The notes: generated by a model from the sequence alone, not told the origin. Shown: positions 1-6,967, numbered from the stretch's first letter. The stretch is 8,556 nt of DNA from an uncultured Collinsella sp. (GCA_902475475.1 CABRZY010000068.1:1-8556), one strand, 5' to 3'. Numbers and translations are program-made.

Positions 1-49
1 CTGTCCCCTTTGTGGTGGTTTTTGTTTTTGAGAGAGGGGCGGGACGCTG
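1..49. other. T-rich leader upstream of kdpD
   Basis: These 49 bases are T-rich and carry no convincing coding sequence; the frame that reaches the TGA at 29-31 reads as low-complexity Cys/Phe/Gly codons. The purine run AGAGAGGGG at 31-39 ends 10 nt before the ATG at 50 and is the likely ribosome binding site of the kinase gene. The T-runs at 19-29 could be the tail of an upstream terminator, but the stem would lie outside the window. No promoter can be assigned. Confidence 0.4.
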
Positions 50-1675
50 ATGGACGTCCGTACGGACGGCGATATTGCCGATAGCTTTTGGTGGCGGCGC
101 ACAACGCTGACGCGCCGCACTCCTCTGTATGACGCCTGCGTATCGGTGGGGCTGCTGGTCGCGGCGACGATTGTGGGCGCGCTACTCGACCATCCGGGTC
201 TCGCGCCGAGCATCATGATCGTCTATGTGTTCGCCGTTCAGCTGTGCGCATTCTTTACCTGGAGTCGCCTGTATTGCTTGTTGAGCTCGGCTGCCGCCGT
301 GGCGCTCTACAACTTTTTGTTTGTCGACCCGCGCTACTCGCTGTCGCTTATCGACCGCGGCTATCCCGGCATGTTCTTCATCATGTTCGTGGTCTCGCTT
401 GTGTCGAGCTCGATTGCGTTGGCCCTGCGCCGCGCCTTGGCACAGGCTGCCGCTAGCGACCGCCGCACGCATATGGTGCTCGAGACCAATCGCATGTTGC
501 AGCGGTGCGCCGATCAGCAGCAGATCGTTCACGCCATGGCCACGCAGCTGGCGCGTCTTTCGGGCTGTCCGGTCGTGTGGTACAGCGCCGACGCCGAGGG
601 CGATGACCTGCTGCCGCGTGCGACGTACACAGCCGTGGGCGATGCCGCCCCGGTGCACGAGCTGGCGCCGCAGATGCCGCCGCGGCTCTCGGCGTCCGCC
701 TATGTGGGAACGCCGCTCGATGCCACCTATGGCGGCTCGGCGTTTTATGGCATCTACCTGACGGTTCGCACAGGCGACGGCTTCGTGCGCTCGGGCGACC
801 CCACCTCGGTGGTGGGCGTGCTGGCTATCGTTGCCGAGCCCGACGTGCTGACGCACGAGGAGCGGACGCTTGCCGATGCCATCGTGAGCGAAGGCGAGCT
901 GGCACTCGATCGCGCCCGCGCCATGGAGGCCCGCGAGGAGGCGGCGGTGCTCGCCAAAAACGAGCAGCTGCGCGCCAACCTGCTGCGCTCCATCTCGCAC
1001 GACCTGCGCACGCCGCTCACCAGTATTTCGGGCAATGCCGATGTGCTGCTCGACCAGGGCTCGACCGGCACCGCGGTGCTCGATGCCCAGACGCGCCGCT
1101 GCCTGCTTCTATCCATTCGCTCGGATGCGCTGTGGCTCAACGCCACCGTCGAGAATCTGCTCGCTATCACCAAGCTCGAGGGTGGCGGCATGCATCTGTC
1201 GACCACGCTCGAGCTCATGGACGATATCGTCGAGGAGGCGCTGCGCCACGTAAGTCCGGCCGTGCGTGAGCACGATCTTAAGGTGGTGCCGTGCGACGAG
1301 CCGGCGCTCGTCAACGTCGATGCGCGCCTGATGGTGCAGCTGGTGGTCAATCTGGTGAACAACGCCATCACCTATACGCCCGCAGGCTCGCATATCGTGA
1401 TTTCGATTGACGTCGACGATGGACGCGTGGCGTGCTCGGTGGCCGATGACGGCCCGGGCATTGCGCCCGAGGACCGCGAGCGAATCTTTGAGTCGTTCTA
1501 CACCGCCAACCACGGTCTTGCCGACAGCCATCGCAGCGTGGGCCTGGGTCTTTCGCTTTGCCGCTCCATTGCGCTGGCGCATGGCGGTAGCATAGAGGTT
1601 GCCGCGGCGGACCCGCACGGCTCGGTCTTTACGATTGAGCTTCCCGTCGCCGACGTTTCGTTTGATAAGGAGTAG
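50..1675 (+). CDS. kdpD: KdpD-type membrane sensor histidine kinase, lacking the N-terminal KdpD/USP sensor
   Basis: Sensor kinase of 541 residues, presumed to sense potassium or osmotic stress and phosphorylate the regulator encoded just downstream. Visible domains are: a DUF4118-like membrane block with four hydrophobic segments at about 29-47, 52-70, 75-91 and 107-127, including the KdpD-like NFLFVDPRYSLSLID at 88-102; a GAF-like region at about 155-290; a HisKA domain with the H-box SISHDLRTPLTS, where His317 is the predicted phosphorylation site; and a HATPase_c domain with the N-box LVNNAITYTP (435-444), DDGPGIAPED (466-475) and GLGLSLC (498-504). Kinase residues look intact. E. coli KdpD is close to 900 residues, and its roughly 390-residue cytoplasmic N-terminus with the Walker motif and USP fold is absent here. 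The start follows a purine-rich RBS. The gene ends 4 nt before the regulator's start codon, and its last codons contain the regulator's RBS, so the pair is probably translationally coupled. It could be a KdpD paralogue with another signal. Confidence 0.8.
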   Translation: MDVRTDGDIADSFWWRRTTLTRRTPLYDACVSVGLLVAATIVGALLDHPGLAPSIMIVYVFAVQLCAFFTWSRLYCLLSSAAAVALYNFLFVDPRYSLSLIDRGYPGMFFIMFVVSLVSSSIALALRRALAQAAASDRRTHMVLETNRMLQRCADQQQIVHAMATQLARLSGCPVVWYSADAEGDDLLPRATYTAVGDAAPVHELAPQMPPRLSASAYVGTPLDATYGGSAFYGIYLTVRTGDGFVRSGDPTSVVGVLAIVAEPDVLTHEERTLADAIVSEGELALDRARAMEAREEAAVLAKNEQLRANLLRSISHDLRTPLTSISGNADVLLDQGSTGTAVLDAQTRRCLLLSIRSDALWLNATVENLLAITKLEGGGMHLSTTLELMDDIVEEALRHVSPAVREHDLKVVPCDEPALVNVDARLMVQLVVNLVNNAITYTPAGSHIVISIDVDDGRVACSVADDGPGIAPEDRERIFESFYTANHGLADSHRSVGLGLSLCRSIALAHGGSIEVAAADPHGSVFTIELPVADVSFDKE

Positions 1676-1679
1676 CGCT

Positions 1680-2393
1680 GTGCCGAACTCTGCCGTAAAA
1701 CCGCTCATCTTGGTCGTTGAGGACGACCCCGCCGTTCGCAATCTTATTGTTGCCGCGCTCGAGGCGCACGGCTTGCGTCATATGGCCGTGGAGACCGCCC
1801 ATGCCGCCATCGCCGCCGCCTCATCGCAGGCACCGAGCATTGTGCTGCTCGACCTGGGTCTGCCCGATATGGACGGCGTCAAGGTGGTGGAGTCGGTGCG
1901 CGCATGGTCGGGCATGCCGATCATCGTGGTCTCGGCGCGCAGTGAGGATGCGGACAAGATTCGCGCGCTCGATGCTGGCGCCGACGACTACCTGACCAAG
2001 CCGTTTTCGGTCGAGGAGCTGCTCGCGCGCATTCGCACGACGCTCAGGCGCCTCTCGTATGCGCAAACGGGCGGTGTTGCCTCCGAGGGCTCGTTCGATA
2101 CCGGTGAGCTGCATATCGATTTTGATGCCGGCATCGCCACGATGGATGGCGAGGAGCTGCATCTGACGCCGATTGAGTACAAGCTCCTGTGCCTGCTGGC
2201 GCATAACGCCGACAAGGTGCTGACGCACCAGTCTATCCTGCACGAGATTTGGGGCACGGCGACCAAGAGCGACCTGGCGAGCCTGCGCGTCTTTATGGGT
2301 ACGCTGCGCAAAAAGATCGAGTCCGACCCCGCGCATCCGCGCTATATCCAAACGCACGTGGGTATCGGCTATCGCCTGGTCACCCAAGGCTAG
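1680..2393 (+). CDS. kdpE: OmpR/KdpE-family DNA-binding response regulator
   Basis: Response regulator of 237 residues, partner of the kinase upstream; by homology it would activate a kdpFABC potassium-uptake operon, which is not in this window. The receiver domain (about 8-120) has acidic-pocket residues Glu14, Asp15 and Asp16, phosphoacceptor Asp58 in VLLDLGLPDMDG, the switch Ser85 in IIVVSARS, and the conserved Lys107 in DDYLTKPF. A winged-helix Trans_reg_C domain follows (about 140-235), with HLTPIEYKLLCLLA and the recognition-helix region ending in IQTHVGIGYRL. Length is normal for the family. The start is a GTG preceded by TAAGGAG at 1666-1672 with a 7-nt spacer. An in-frame ATG at 1599 lies inside kdpD, has no RBS and would add a non-homologous basic leader, so it is rejected. 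The 4-nt spacing to kdpD indicates one operon. The KdpE identity is strongly suggested by its partner, but other OmpR-type regulators share these motifs. Confidence 0.85.
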   Translation: MPNSAVKPLILVVEDDPAVRNLIVAALEAHGLRHMAVETAHAAIAAASSQAPSIVLLDLGLPDMDGVKVVESVRAWSGMPIIVVSARSEDADKIRALDAGADDYLTKPFSVEELLARIRTTLRRLSYAQTGGVASEGSFDTGELHIDFDAGIATMDGEELHLTPIEYKLLCLLAHNADKVLTHQSILHEIWGTATKSDLASLRVFMGTLRKKIESDPAHPRYIQTHVGIGYRLVTQG

Positions 2394-2417
2394 ATCGCCA
2401 ACCACCATCCCAATATG

Positions 2418-2484
2418 AGTTGCGGTGAAATACGGTCTAAATTTGCCTAATTCCAGGCAAAACAGTCCGTATTCCACCGCAACT
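2418..2484. repeat. nested palindrome in the convergent kdpE-rlmKL gap
   Basis: The outer arms 2418-2435 and 2467-2484 pair over 18 positions with a single A/C mismatch (2428/2474), followed inside by one mismatch and two more pairs. Within the loop is a second perfect 7-bp hairpin, TTTGCCT at 2442-2448 with AGGCAAA at 2455-2461, and a 6-nt loop. The element fills most of the 94-nt gap between two convergent genes and ends 3 nt before the rlmKL stop codon. It could stop transcription from both sides, but neither side has a clean U-tract, so it resembles a REP-like or cruciform element more than a textbook intrinsic terminator. Confidence 0.75.
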
Positions 2485-2487
2485 TTG

Positions 2488-5055
2488 TTATTTGCCCTTG
2501 GGCTTGCTGGCGTAGAACTTCTTCTTTTTGGGCTTGCCGGCGGGGGAGGGTTTGCCGGCAAAGTTGGACTTGCCGTTGCCGGCCTGCGCGTGCGCGGGTG
2601 CTGCCGCACGGGGCTTGCGGGCCTCGGAGTTGCGCAGTTCCTCGACGCGCTCGGCAATTTCCTCGGCGCTAAAGCCGACCTCTGCCATGGCGTCCTCGAT
2701 GGGCAGGCGGCGCACGATGTAGCAGTGATGCACCTTCTGGTTGCGCGCGAAGTCCTCGGGGATGGTCTGTGCCGTAATGTCCTCCAGCACCACGCCCGCG
2801 CGCGCGAGTTTGCGCGTCTCGGGGCGGAAGCCGCGCAGGTTGCAGCTAAAGATGGCATGGCCGCCCTGCGCGAGCAGACGCGATACGCCGGCCAAAAGCT
2901 CAACATGGTCGCGCTGGACATCCCAGGTGCGGCGGCCCATCTTGGACGAGTTCGAAAACGTGGGCGGGTCGACAAAAATCAGGTCCCAGCGGTTGCGCGT
3001 CTGGCGCTGGTCGCGAATCCAGGCGAGCACGTCATCGCGCACAAAGTGATGCTGCGGGCCAACAAAGCCGTTCTGGCGCATGTTGCGCTCGGCCCAGTCC
3101 AGGTAGGTGTTGGAAAGGTCGACCGTCACGGTCTCCTCGACGCCGCCGTCTGCCGCATAGCAGGTGGCGGTGCCGGTGTAGGCGAACAGGTTGAGGAAGC
3201 GGCGTGCCTGTTTGGCGTGCTCGCGCACCAGGTTGCGGGTGACGCGGTGGTCCAGGAAGATGCCCACATCCAGATAGTCGTCAAAGTTGACGGCAAAGGT
3301 AAGGCCGCCCTCTTCGATGAGCGGCAGGCGACGGCGCACGATGTTGGCACGCTCGCCCGATCCGCCCTTGCCGGCACCCTGCTTGCCGTACTGCGAGCCG
3401 CCGCGCGAACGCATGCGGGCCTTGGCGTGCACATGCTCGGCGGGAACATCTAGGATGCGCGGCGCGATGGCCAAGATGTCGAGCATGCGGGCCTGGGCCA
3501 GCGTGGGATCGATGGTCTTGGGCGCGGCGTATTCGGCGATGACGAGCCAGCGGCCCGGCGTCTGCGGGCAGCCTTCGTACAGGTCGATGGCGGCGGAATA
3601 GTCGGGCAGGTCGGCATCGTAGACGCGGTAGCAGCTCACGCCCTCGCGCTTTGCCCACTTGCGACGCAGGCGGGCGTTCTTGCGCAGGCGGTTGGCGAAC
3701 TGCTCGGACTCGGGGATGAGCACGGGCAGCGGCTTGCCGTCGCCCAGGTCGAGCGTGGCGGCAGGTTCGGGCATGGGAGTGTCGGCGGCTTCGTCGTTGG
3801 CTTCGTTGGCATCCGCGACCTCGGCCTCGGCATCTGCGCTGGTCGCAGCTTCGAATGTCGCGGCGGCGTGGTCGAGCGAGGGCCAAACCTCAAGAGCCGC
3901 CTCCTCGTTATTGGGCATGACGGCGATGGAGCGCGCGGGCTCGGCATGGAGCGCGCGGGCCAGCAATCCGTCGCGGGTGAGCGCGGCGACCGGCGCTGCG
4001 GCAAGCTCGGGCGCGCGGCGCAGCTCGCCGACCAGCGTCATGGCGTCGTGCATGAGCGAAAGCGGGGTCTCGGTGGTGTCTGCGACCACGGCGGCGCCGG
4101 CGACGGCGCCTGCATGGTCCAGCACGGTGGCTGGTTTGGCAGCGCAAAAGTCGACGAAACGCTTGTAGCCGGCGCACTTGATCATACGCTCGGCAGTCTT
4201 GCGGGCGGCGGGGTCGATGTCTACGGCCACGATGCGCGCCTGGCGCTCGCGCGCTGCCGCCTCGCGCTCGCGCGCCTCGGCAAGCAGCTGCTCCCACAGG
4301 GCGGCGTCGTGCAGCTGCCAGCCCTCAAAACCCCAGTGCTTGCGTGCGGCACCCGGGGCGCGGTCGGTCAGGATATTCACGGCCTCCAGCAGCAGACCGC
4401 CGCCGGCGCACGAGGCATCGATCAGCGTGGGCAGGGCTTCATTCTCGTAATCATCGGCCGTCAGCTCGCGCTCGCACAGTGCGGTCCAGCCGACCTGCGC
4501 CAGCACCAGAGCGGCGTAGTCGGGGCGCAGCACGTGCGCGCCCTCGCCGGCACGGGTCGCCGCGGGCGGCAGGCGCTTGAACAGCGGGTCGCCCGAAAGG
4601 TCTAGGCTTATGCTCGCGCGGCGCTGGCGCAACGAAAGCAGTAGGTGAACATCGGGGTCAGCGGCATCGACGTCGGCGCGACGGCCCGTGGTCTCGGCCA
4701 GGCGGTCGCACAATGCGTCCTTGGCGCGCAGGGCCGAGAAGCGCGTGTTGCGCAGCTGCTCGGTCACGCCGCGGGCGGTAATGGCGATGGTGGCGCCGGG
4801 GCGGATGATGGTCTCCCAGGCGATGTCGTAAACGCCATCGTACAGCTCGTCGGCATCCTGCGCCTCAAAGCGCCCGAGTACCACGAACACGCGGCTCGCC
4901 AGGCGCGACCGCAGACAGGCGCGGTAGCCTTCTTCGAGCTCGCCCTCAAACGTGGCGCGGCCCTTCAGCCGGCGAACATGCGAAAGCCCGAGGCGTTTAA
5001 GCTCATCGGCGAGTGCGGACTCAAAGCCCTCGGGGCAGCTTGCGTAAAATTCCAT
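2488..5055 (-). CDS. rlmKL: RlmKL, bifunctional 23S rRNA guanine methyltransferase (RlmL half atypical)
   Basis: Protein of 855 residues that by family uses SAM to methylate 23S rRNA at m2G2445 (RlmL half) and m7G2069 (RlmK half). Order: N-terminal and THUMP region (about 1-155); RlmL methyltransferase domain (about 160-395); an acidic Ala-rich linker (about 398-435); RlmK domain (about 450-785); a variable tail (786-855) ending in Lys/Gly/Pro-rich sequence. The RlmK half is well conserved: CYRVYDADLPDY (475-486), EYAAPKTID (508-516), the SAM-site motif FLNLFAYTGTATCYAA (619-634) and IFVDPPTFSNS (693-703). In the RlmL half, motif I is LIDASCAGGGLLLEA (211-225) instead of the usual DPMCGSGT type. 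The NPPYG motif IV is not found; VVADTTETPLSL (323-334) sits where it is expected. E. coli RlmKL has 702 residues, so this one is long because of the linker and tail. The start ATG at 5053-5055 has the minus-strand RBS AGAGAGGT about 7 nt upstream. It is transcribed away from the HAD gene and towards kdpE. Confidence 0.88.
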   Translation of the reverse strand: MEFYASCPEGFESALADELKRLGLSHVRRLKGRATFEGELEEGYRACLRSRLASRVFVVLGRFEAQDADELYDGVYDIAWETIIRPGATIAITARGVTEQLRNTRFSALRAKDALCDRLAETTGRRADVDAADPDVHLLLSLRQRRASISLDLSGDPLFKRLPPAATRAGEGAHVLRPDYAALVLAQVGWTALCERELTADDYENEALPTLIDASCAGGGLLLEAVNILTDRAPGAARKHWGFEGWQLHDAALWEQLLAEAREREAAARERQARIVAVDIDPAARKTAERMIKCAGYKRFVDFCAAKPATVLDHAGAVAGAAVVADTTETPLSLMHDAMTLVGELRRAPELAAAPVAALTRDGLLARALHAEPARSIAVMPNNEEAALEVWPSLDHAAATFEAATSADAEAEVADANEANDEAADTPMPEPAATLDLGDGKPLPVLIPESEQFANRLRKNARLRRKWAKREGVSCYRVYDADLPDYSAAIDLYEGCPQTPGRWLVIAEYAAPKTIDPTLAQARMLDILAIAPRILDVPAEHVHAKARMRSRGGSQYGKQGAGKGGSGERANIVRRRLPLIEEGGLTFAVNFDDYLDVGIFLDHRVTRNLVREHAKQARRFLNLFAYTGTATCYAADGGVEETVTVDLSNTYLDWAERNMRQNGFVGPQHHFVRDDVLAWIRDQRQTRNRWDLIFVDPPTFSNSSKMGRRTWDVQRDHVELLAGVSRLLAQGGHAIFSCNLRGFRPETRKLARAGVVLEDITAQTIPEDFARNQKVHHCYIVRRLPIEDAMAEVGFSAEEIAERVEELRNSEARKPRAAAPAHAQAGNGKSNFAGKPSPAGKPKKKKFYASKPKGK

Positions 5056-5082
5056 GGGTGACCTCTCTGGTTGCGTCGCTCC

Positions 5083-5088
5083 ATTATA
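5083..5088 (-). promoter_or_regulatory. candidate -10 box for rlmKL
   Basis: On the minus strand this reads TATAAT exactly. A transcript from it would start near 5076 and have a leader of about 20 nt before the rlmKL ATG, containing the AGAGAGGT ribosome binding site. No good -35 box is visible at 16-18 nt (the candidates read AAGGGC or TAAGGG), so the call rests on the -10 hexamer and position. The opposite gene must also be served from the same 75-nt gap (5056-5130). TATGAT at 5087-5092 on the plus strand is the best -10 candidate for it, also without a clear -35. Confidence 0.45.
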
Positions 5089-5130
5089 TGATGGATGCTT
5101 CGTTTGCCCTTATCCTCGAAAGGAACCCAT

Positions 5131-5958
5131 ATGATTGATGCGTACCCCGAATCCGCTGTGCTCTTTTTTGACGTGGACGGCACGCTGACGTCGTTCGATC
5201 CCGACGATATGACCGATAAGGACTTTTCGGCGGTTCGCCCCTCGCAGATGGTCGTCGAGGCGTTTCATCGTCTGCGCGACGCGGGGCACAAGGCGTTTAT
5301 CTGCACGGGTCGCCCCCTGTGGCTCATCGCGGACAGCTTGCGTGCGCTCGACCCCGCGGGTGTCGTTGCCATGGCGGGCGCCACGCTCGAGGTCGAGGGC
5401 CGCGTGGTGCATGAGGACTGCTTTGGCGAGGACGTTATCGAGGAGCTTGCACGCCGTATGGCCGCGGCAGGGATTGAGGCCTTTTTCGAGACCAACGTGG
5501 CTACTTTTGCCCTGGAACCCGCGGGTGTTGAGCAGTCGTCTCTGATCGGCACTTCTGTGGTGCACAGCGCCGAGGAGATGCGCGTCGACGGCAGTCTGCG
5601 CGTGGGCAAGGTATGCCTCAATGTGCCCAGTTTGGCTCGCGTTGCCAACGATGACGGCTTTATCGAGCGCTATTTTGAGGCCTGCAACACCGGTGGCCAG
5701 AATCGCGAGCTGAGCCCCAAGGGCATCAACAAGGGAGTGGGCGTGGCGCGAGCGCTGACGTATCTGGGCCGCGAGGGAAATGCGCGCACCTTTGGCTTTG
5801 GCGATTCGGGCAACGACCTGGGCATGCTCGCTGCCGTCGAGACGGCTGTCGCCATGGGCAACGCCATGTCCGAGGTCAAAGCGGTCGCCGACTACGTGAC
5901 TGACGATGTCGCACACGACGGCACTGTCACGGCGATGCAGCATTTCGGCCTCATCTAA
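5131..5958 (+). CDS. HAD-superfamily (Cof-type, HAD-IIB) phosphatase
   Basis: Predicted cytosolic, Mg-dependent phosphatase of 275 residues, probably acting on a sugar phosphate or other small phosphorylated metabolite; the substrate cannot be read from sequence. All four HAD motifs are present: motif I VLFFDVDGTLTSFD with nucleophile Asp14 and acid/base Asp16; motif II ICTGRP with Thr59; motif III Lys201 in the KGINKG segment typical of Cof-like enzymes; motif IV GFGDSGNDLGM with Asp225 and Asp229. The region between motifs II and III (about 85-190) is the C2-type cap. Length is normal for the family. The start is the ATG at 5131, which has AAAGGA at 5119-5124 and a 6-nt spacer; an ATG 36 nt upstream has no RBS and lies in the divergent promoter region. 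The gene is divergent from rlmKL. It is separated by 193 nt from the transaldolase gene, so a shared transcript is possible but not indicated. Confidence 0.88.
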   Translation: MIDAYPESAVLFFDVDGTLTSFDPDDMTDKDFSAVRPSQMVVEAFHRLRDAGHKAFICTGRPLWLIADSLRALDPAGVVAMAGATLEVEGRVVHEDCFGEDVIEELARRMAAAGIEAFFETNVATFALEPAGVEQSSLIGTSVVHSAEEMRVDGSLRVGKVCLNVPSLARVANDDGFIERYFEACNTGGQNRELSPKGINKGVGVARALTYLGREGNARTFGFGDSGNDLGMLAAVETAVAMGNAMSEVKAVADYVTDDVAHDGTVTAMQHFGLI

Positions 5959-6151
5959 TGAATCCCGCGTTCTGACGTTTGCTCCAACTGCGACTCCTTG
6001 CTTTTGCATGCTCAATCGATTTATCAATCCAAACACTGAGGTGTTTATACCGTTCGCCGAGAAGATAAAAACCCGCAGCTCACGCCTTGATAAACATAGG
6101 TAAAGTGTTTAGCAGTTTATCGGCCGTATGCTAACGAAAGGAATCAGGCAG
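5959..6151 (+). promoter_or_regulatory. transaldolase leader with repeated GATAAA/TTTATC words
   Basis: This 193-nt gap is clearly AT-richer than its neighbours. The hexamer TTTATC or its complement GATAAA occurs four times: 6020-6025, 6064-6069, 6089-6094 and 6116-6121. The last two extend to a 7-bp inverted repeat, GATAAAC at 6089-6095 and GTTTATC at 6115-6121. A short perfect hairpin, AAACAC-TGAG-GTGTTT, lies at 6031-6046, and GTGTTTA recurs at 6041 and 6105. TTGATA at 6087-6092 could be a -35 box, but the sequence 17 nt on (TAGCAG) is a poor -10. The layout suggests an operator and promoter for the downstream gene; no regulator can be named. Confidence 0.4.
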
Positions 6152-6856
6152 ATGGCAATCAAGGTGTTCGCTGACGGTGCAAACCTCGAGGGCATGCTCG
6201 ACATGTACGAGAACGGCAACGTTCAGGGTTTCACGACCAACCCGTCCCTTATGAAGAAGGGCGGCGTGACGGATTACCGCGCGTTTGCCAAGGAGGTCCT
6301 GGCCCACATCACCGATGTGTCCGTCTCGTTTGAGGTCTTTGCCGACGACGTCGAGACCATGGAGGTCGAGGCGCGCGAGATCGCTACCTGGGCCGAGAAC
6401 GTCTACGTCAAGATTCCGTGCGTGACCACCAAGGGCGAGTCCACCGCCGAGCTGGTGCGCAAGCTTTCGGCCGACGGCATCAAGGTCAACGTCACCACCA
6501 TCTTTACGCCTACGCAGGTTGATGAGATGGTCGAGGCCGTCGACGCCGAGACGCCGTCCATCATCTCGCTCTTTGCCGGCCGCATCGCCGATACCGGCGT
6601 CGACCCCATTCCGTTTATGACGGAGTCGGTCAAGAAGGCCGCCGCAAAGCCCAACTGCGAGGTCCTGTGGGCGTCCACGCGCGAGCTCATCAACATTTAC
6701 CAGGCCGAGGCCTGCGGTTGCCAGATCATTACGGTGCCCAACAGCATCCTGGCCAAGCGCAAGAACATTGGTCGCGACCCGTACGAGGTCTCGCTCGACA
6801 CCGTGCGCGGCTTTGCCAAGGATATCGCGGCGCTCGGTTTCCATATCCTGCCGTAG
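6152..6856 (+). CDS. tal: small transaldolase-family enzyme (FSA/TalC-like, staphylococcal-type length)
   Basis: Class I aldolase-type (beta/alpha)8 barrel of 234 residues, expected in the cytosol in the non-oxidative pentose phosphate pathway (dihydroxyacetone transfer between sugar phosphates) or as a fructose-6-phosphate aldolase-like enzyme. Catalytic positions are visible: Asp8 in KVFADGAN, Asn30 in GFTTNPSLM, and Schiff-base Lys87 in VYVKIP, matching Asp6 and Lys85 of E. coli FSA. Other family signatures are KVNVTTIFTPTQ, SLFAGRIADTGVDP, VLWASTRE and the C-terminal ALGFHILP. Length fits the short transaldolase branch, not the roughly 315-residue TalB type. The start is the ATG at 6152, with AAAGGA at 6137-6142 and a 9-nt spacer; an ATG at 6128 lacks an RBS and would add eight residues. 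The last 26 nt recur, with two synonymous changes, 156 nt downstream. Which reaction is physiological cannot be decided from sequence. Confidence 0.9.
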   Translation: MAIKVFADGANLEGMLDMYENGNVQGFTTNPSLMKKGGVTDYRAFAKEVLAHITDVSVSFEVFADDVETMEVEAREIATWAENVYVKIPCVTTKGESTAELVRKLSADGIKVNVTTIFTPTQVDEMVEAVDAETPSIISLFAGRIADTGVDPIPFMTESVKKAAAKPNCEVLWASTRELINIYQAEACGCQIITVPNSILAKRKNIGRDPYEVSLDTVRGFAKDIAALGFHILP

Positions 6857-6886
6857 CGCGAACACCGACTGTACCGTGGGCTGTTC

Positions 6887-6958
6887 GCTCCGGCCTTTCC
6901 TTTCCCTATCGCTCACGCGCTCCGCGAGGGTCGCGCTAGGCAAAGGAAAGGCCGGGGC
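6887..6958 (+). repeat. long stem-loop downstream of the transaldolase gene
   Basis: The arms 6887-6903 and 6942-6958 pair over 17 positions with one G-T wobble, including a perfect 14-bp core (CCGGCCTTTCCTTT with its complement). After one C/C mismatch the stem continues inward for eight positions with one mismatch (6905-6912 with 6933-6940), leaving a GC-rich loop of about 20 nt. It begins 30 nt after the transaldolase stop codon. There is no T-run after the right arm, so it is not a standard intrinsic terminator; a structured 3' untranslated element or a REP-like repeat fits better. Confidence 0.7.
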
Positions 6959-6967
6959 TGCCGGTAC

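Noticed and set aside
1..49. Possible end of an upstream mobile or REP-associated element (CTGTCCCC...TTTGTGG-like words)
   Set aside because: The words are vaguely reminiscent of dispersed repeats, but the window edge removes any context and there is no inverted partner or transposase to support it.
1599..1679. N-terminal extension of the response regulator to an upstream ATG
   Set aside because: The extra 27 codons lie entirely within or just after the end of kdpD, have no RBS and encode no family-conserved sequence. The GTG at 1680 has an ideal RBS and places the receiver domain normally.
1821..2975. 384-codon open frame on the minus strand across kdpE and the end of rlmKL
   Set aside because: It overlaps two confirmed genes and the intergenic palindrome, and its composition is Arg/Pro/Ala-rich as expected of an out-of-frame reading.
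2425..3453. 342-codon open frame on the plus strand opposite rlmKL
   Set aside because: It runs antisense to the well-conserved RlmK half, has biased Gly/Ala/Val composition typical of GC-rich shadow frames, begins inside the palindrome, and has no RBS or recognisable domain.
3926..3960. 15-nt direct repeat separated by 5 nt inside rlmKL
   Set aside because: It is a short local duplication in a GC-rich coding segment, read in two different frames; it does not indicate a mobile element or CRISPR.
5110..6036. 308-codon open frame antisense to the HAD gene
   Set aside because: It is a shadow of a gene with all four HAD motifs; no independent evidence supports it.
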